Shown in pieces: positions 63,197 to 64,000 of a DNA stretch of 64,000 bases. The notes beneath the pieces are model-generated. The model ran no database searches and had not been told where the DNA came from. It was given only the letters and a program-made list of their open reading frames with translations. This stretch comes from Candidatus Spongiihabitans thiooxidans. GTDB lineage: Bacteria; Pseudomonadota; Gammaproteobacteria; Arenicellales; Poriferihabitantaceae. The first letter of the stretch is position 1; the number at the start of each line of letters is the position of its first letter. The translations under genes were made by a program, and so were the position numbers. The DNA is taken from contig LFLB01000003.1 in NCBI GenBank assembly GCA_001543005.1, positions 1 to 64,000 on the forward strand, written 5' to 3'.

Positions 63197-63223
63197 TTTA
63201 TCATAAATATATATTGTGATAAA
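63197..63223. promoter_or_regulatory. Dyad in the divergent tctC-lysR interval, putative operator
   Basis: TTTATCA (63197-63203) and TGATAAA (63217-63223) are perfect inverted halves 13 bases apart in a very AT-rich stretch, upstream of the LysR gene and about 180 bases upstream of tctC. LysR regulators typically bind interrupted palindromes in such divergent intervals. Confidence 0.45.
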
Positions 63224-63265
63224 TTACCCCGCCTATTAACAAAATGACCCGAAAGAGAGGACAGA

Positions 63266-64000
63266 ATGTCGATCCAACACCTGAAAACACTTGTTGCGAT
63301 AGTCGAACAGGGTGGTTTCGGTGCGGCTGCCGAGACCGTGTTCTTAAGCCAGTCGGCGGTGAGTTTGCAGATGAAATCCCTGGAGGAGAAGTTTCGGGTT
63401 AAACTGTTTGACCGTACTAAACGCCCACCAATACTCAACCAAATTGGCCGAGCATTGGTTCCCAAAGCGCGTGAAATCATAGCGGCCTATGACGGGTTGA
63501 TCGAATCCGTGGCGGGCCAGGACTTGTTGTCGGGGGAGCTAAGCATCGGCGCTATACCGTCAACCATGTCTGGCCTCATTCCGAATGTAATCAATGCCTT
63601 AATAGATATCTACTCAAGTCTTCATATCGTCGTATCTCCGGATGATTCACCCCATTTGATGACACAGGTGGATCGCTGCCAACTAGATGCGGCGGTGATT
63701 AGTGAACCACCATATCTCGGCCAGCACCTGGAATTCAAACCCTTCGCTGAGGAGCCACTGATTGTTCTGGCACCGTTGGATTGCGCGCTTGAAAACCCCC
63801 GCGATATATTACGCTCCTATCCGTTTATTCGATTCACTCGAACACTATGGGCGGGTCAATGGATCGACAATTGGTTGCGTCAGGAAAATATTCCAGTCAA
63901 GGAGTTGATGGAATTGGGGAATCACGAAATGATTTCAGCAATGGTCCACCATAATCTCGGCGTTTCCATCGTTCCAAGCCCCTGTATTCCGCCACCCAAC
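63266..64000 (+). CDS. LysR-family transcriptional regulator, 3' end outside the window
   Basis: The ATG at 63266 follows GAGAGGA at good spacing. Residues 1-60 form the winged helix-turn-helix (MSIQHLKTLVAIVEQGGF, AAETVFLSQSAVSLQMKSLE), followed by the effector-binding domain (ELSIGAIPSTMSGLIPNVI onward). The open frame runs without a stop through the last base, 245 codons, so roughly 50-60 residues are missing. It is divergent from tctC and probably controls the tct/ThDP/dehydrogenase operon. Confidence 0.93.
   Translation, partial: MSIQHLKTLVAIVEQGGFGAAAETVFLSQSAVSLQMKSLEEKFRVKLFDRTKRPPILNQIGRALVPKAREIIAAYDGLIESVAGQDLLSGELSIGAIPSTMSGLIPNVINALIDIYSSLHIVVSPDDSPHLMTQVDRCQLDAAVISEPPYLGQHLEFKPFAEEPLIVLAPLDCALENPRDILRSYPFIRFTRTLWAGQWIDNWLRQENIPVKELMELGNHEMISAMVHHNLGVSIVPSPCIPPPN

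Overview
The window looks like the chromosome of a Gammaproteobacterium. It carries cmoA/cmoB for tRNA wobble-uridine modification, a degQ-type protease, cysE, thyA-folA and a full propionyl-CoA to succinyl-CoA pathway. The species cannot be named from the sequence; a marine or host-associated organism is only a guess from the many catabolic genes, the TctABC-type transporter and the density of restriction and toxin-antitoxin genes. I saw no rRNA, tRNA, CRISPR array, transposase or integrase.

Layout. 1-280: tandem hairpin-forming repeats. 521-8117 (+): a type III restriction-modification operon (mod ... res) with an AT-rich AAA ATPase plus PD-(D/E)xK-like pair inserted between mod and res, and a decayed second copy of the res N-terminus just before the intact res. 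8442-16795 (+): housekeeping genes (degQ-like protease, cysE, a K+ channel with a small membrane partner, a J-domain protein, a penicillin-binding protein, thyA, folA). 16813-18581 (-): cmoB, cmoA. 18618-32260 (-): the methylmalonyl-CoA pathway (mutase, pccB, pccA, meaB, epimerase), interrupted by an HNH nuclease, a DUF1902 gene, a DUF262-HNH gene, hicBA and a type II restriction-modification cassette. 32392-47777: a nucleobase-catabolism cluster with bacterial counterparts of yeast URC1 and URC4, upp, a yeast-type cytosine deaminase, a phosphoribosyltransferase, a BtpA-like protein, a PotABCD-type ABC transporter, a glutamine-synthetase-like ligase and two dehydrogenases. 47982-56424: a LOG protein, an aminotransferase, an MmgE/PrpD protein, a DM13 protein, a Rieske oxygenase, a D-cysteine-desulfhydrase-like enzyme and a DUF3604 protein. 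56592-63017 (-): an FAD-linked dehydrogenase, a 38-residue small gene, a ThDP enzyme and a tctCBA transporter, several of them broken. 63266-64000 (+): the start of a LysR regulator.

How the genes may fit together. The deaminase would make uracil from cytosine, Upp would convert uracil to UMP, and the URC1/URC4 homologues would open the ring. In yeast this route ends in 3-hydroxypropionate and urea. A three-carbon product could enter the propionyl-CoA/methylmalonyl-CoA genes that lie just downstream on the same strand; this link is inference.

Three themes stand out. Defence and toxin genes have entered the propionate operon repeatedly, and a displaced second 3' end of pccB marks one event. 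The deaminase is a fusion of a zinc-less pseudo-deaminase and an active-looking domain. Many genes end in short tandem duplications (11-15 bp) that include or touch the stop codon, suggesting a chromosome prone to replication slippage; small indels and a nonsense codon in 59-63 kb fit either that or sequence error.
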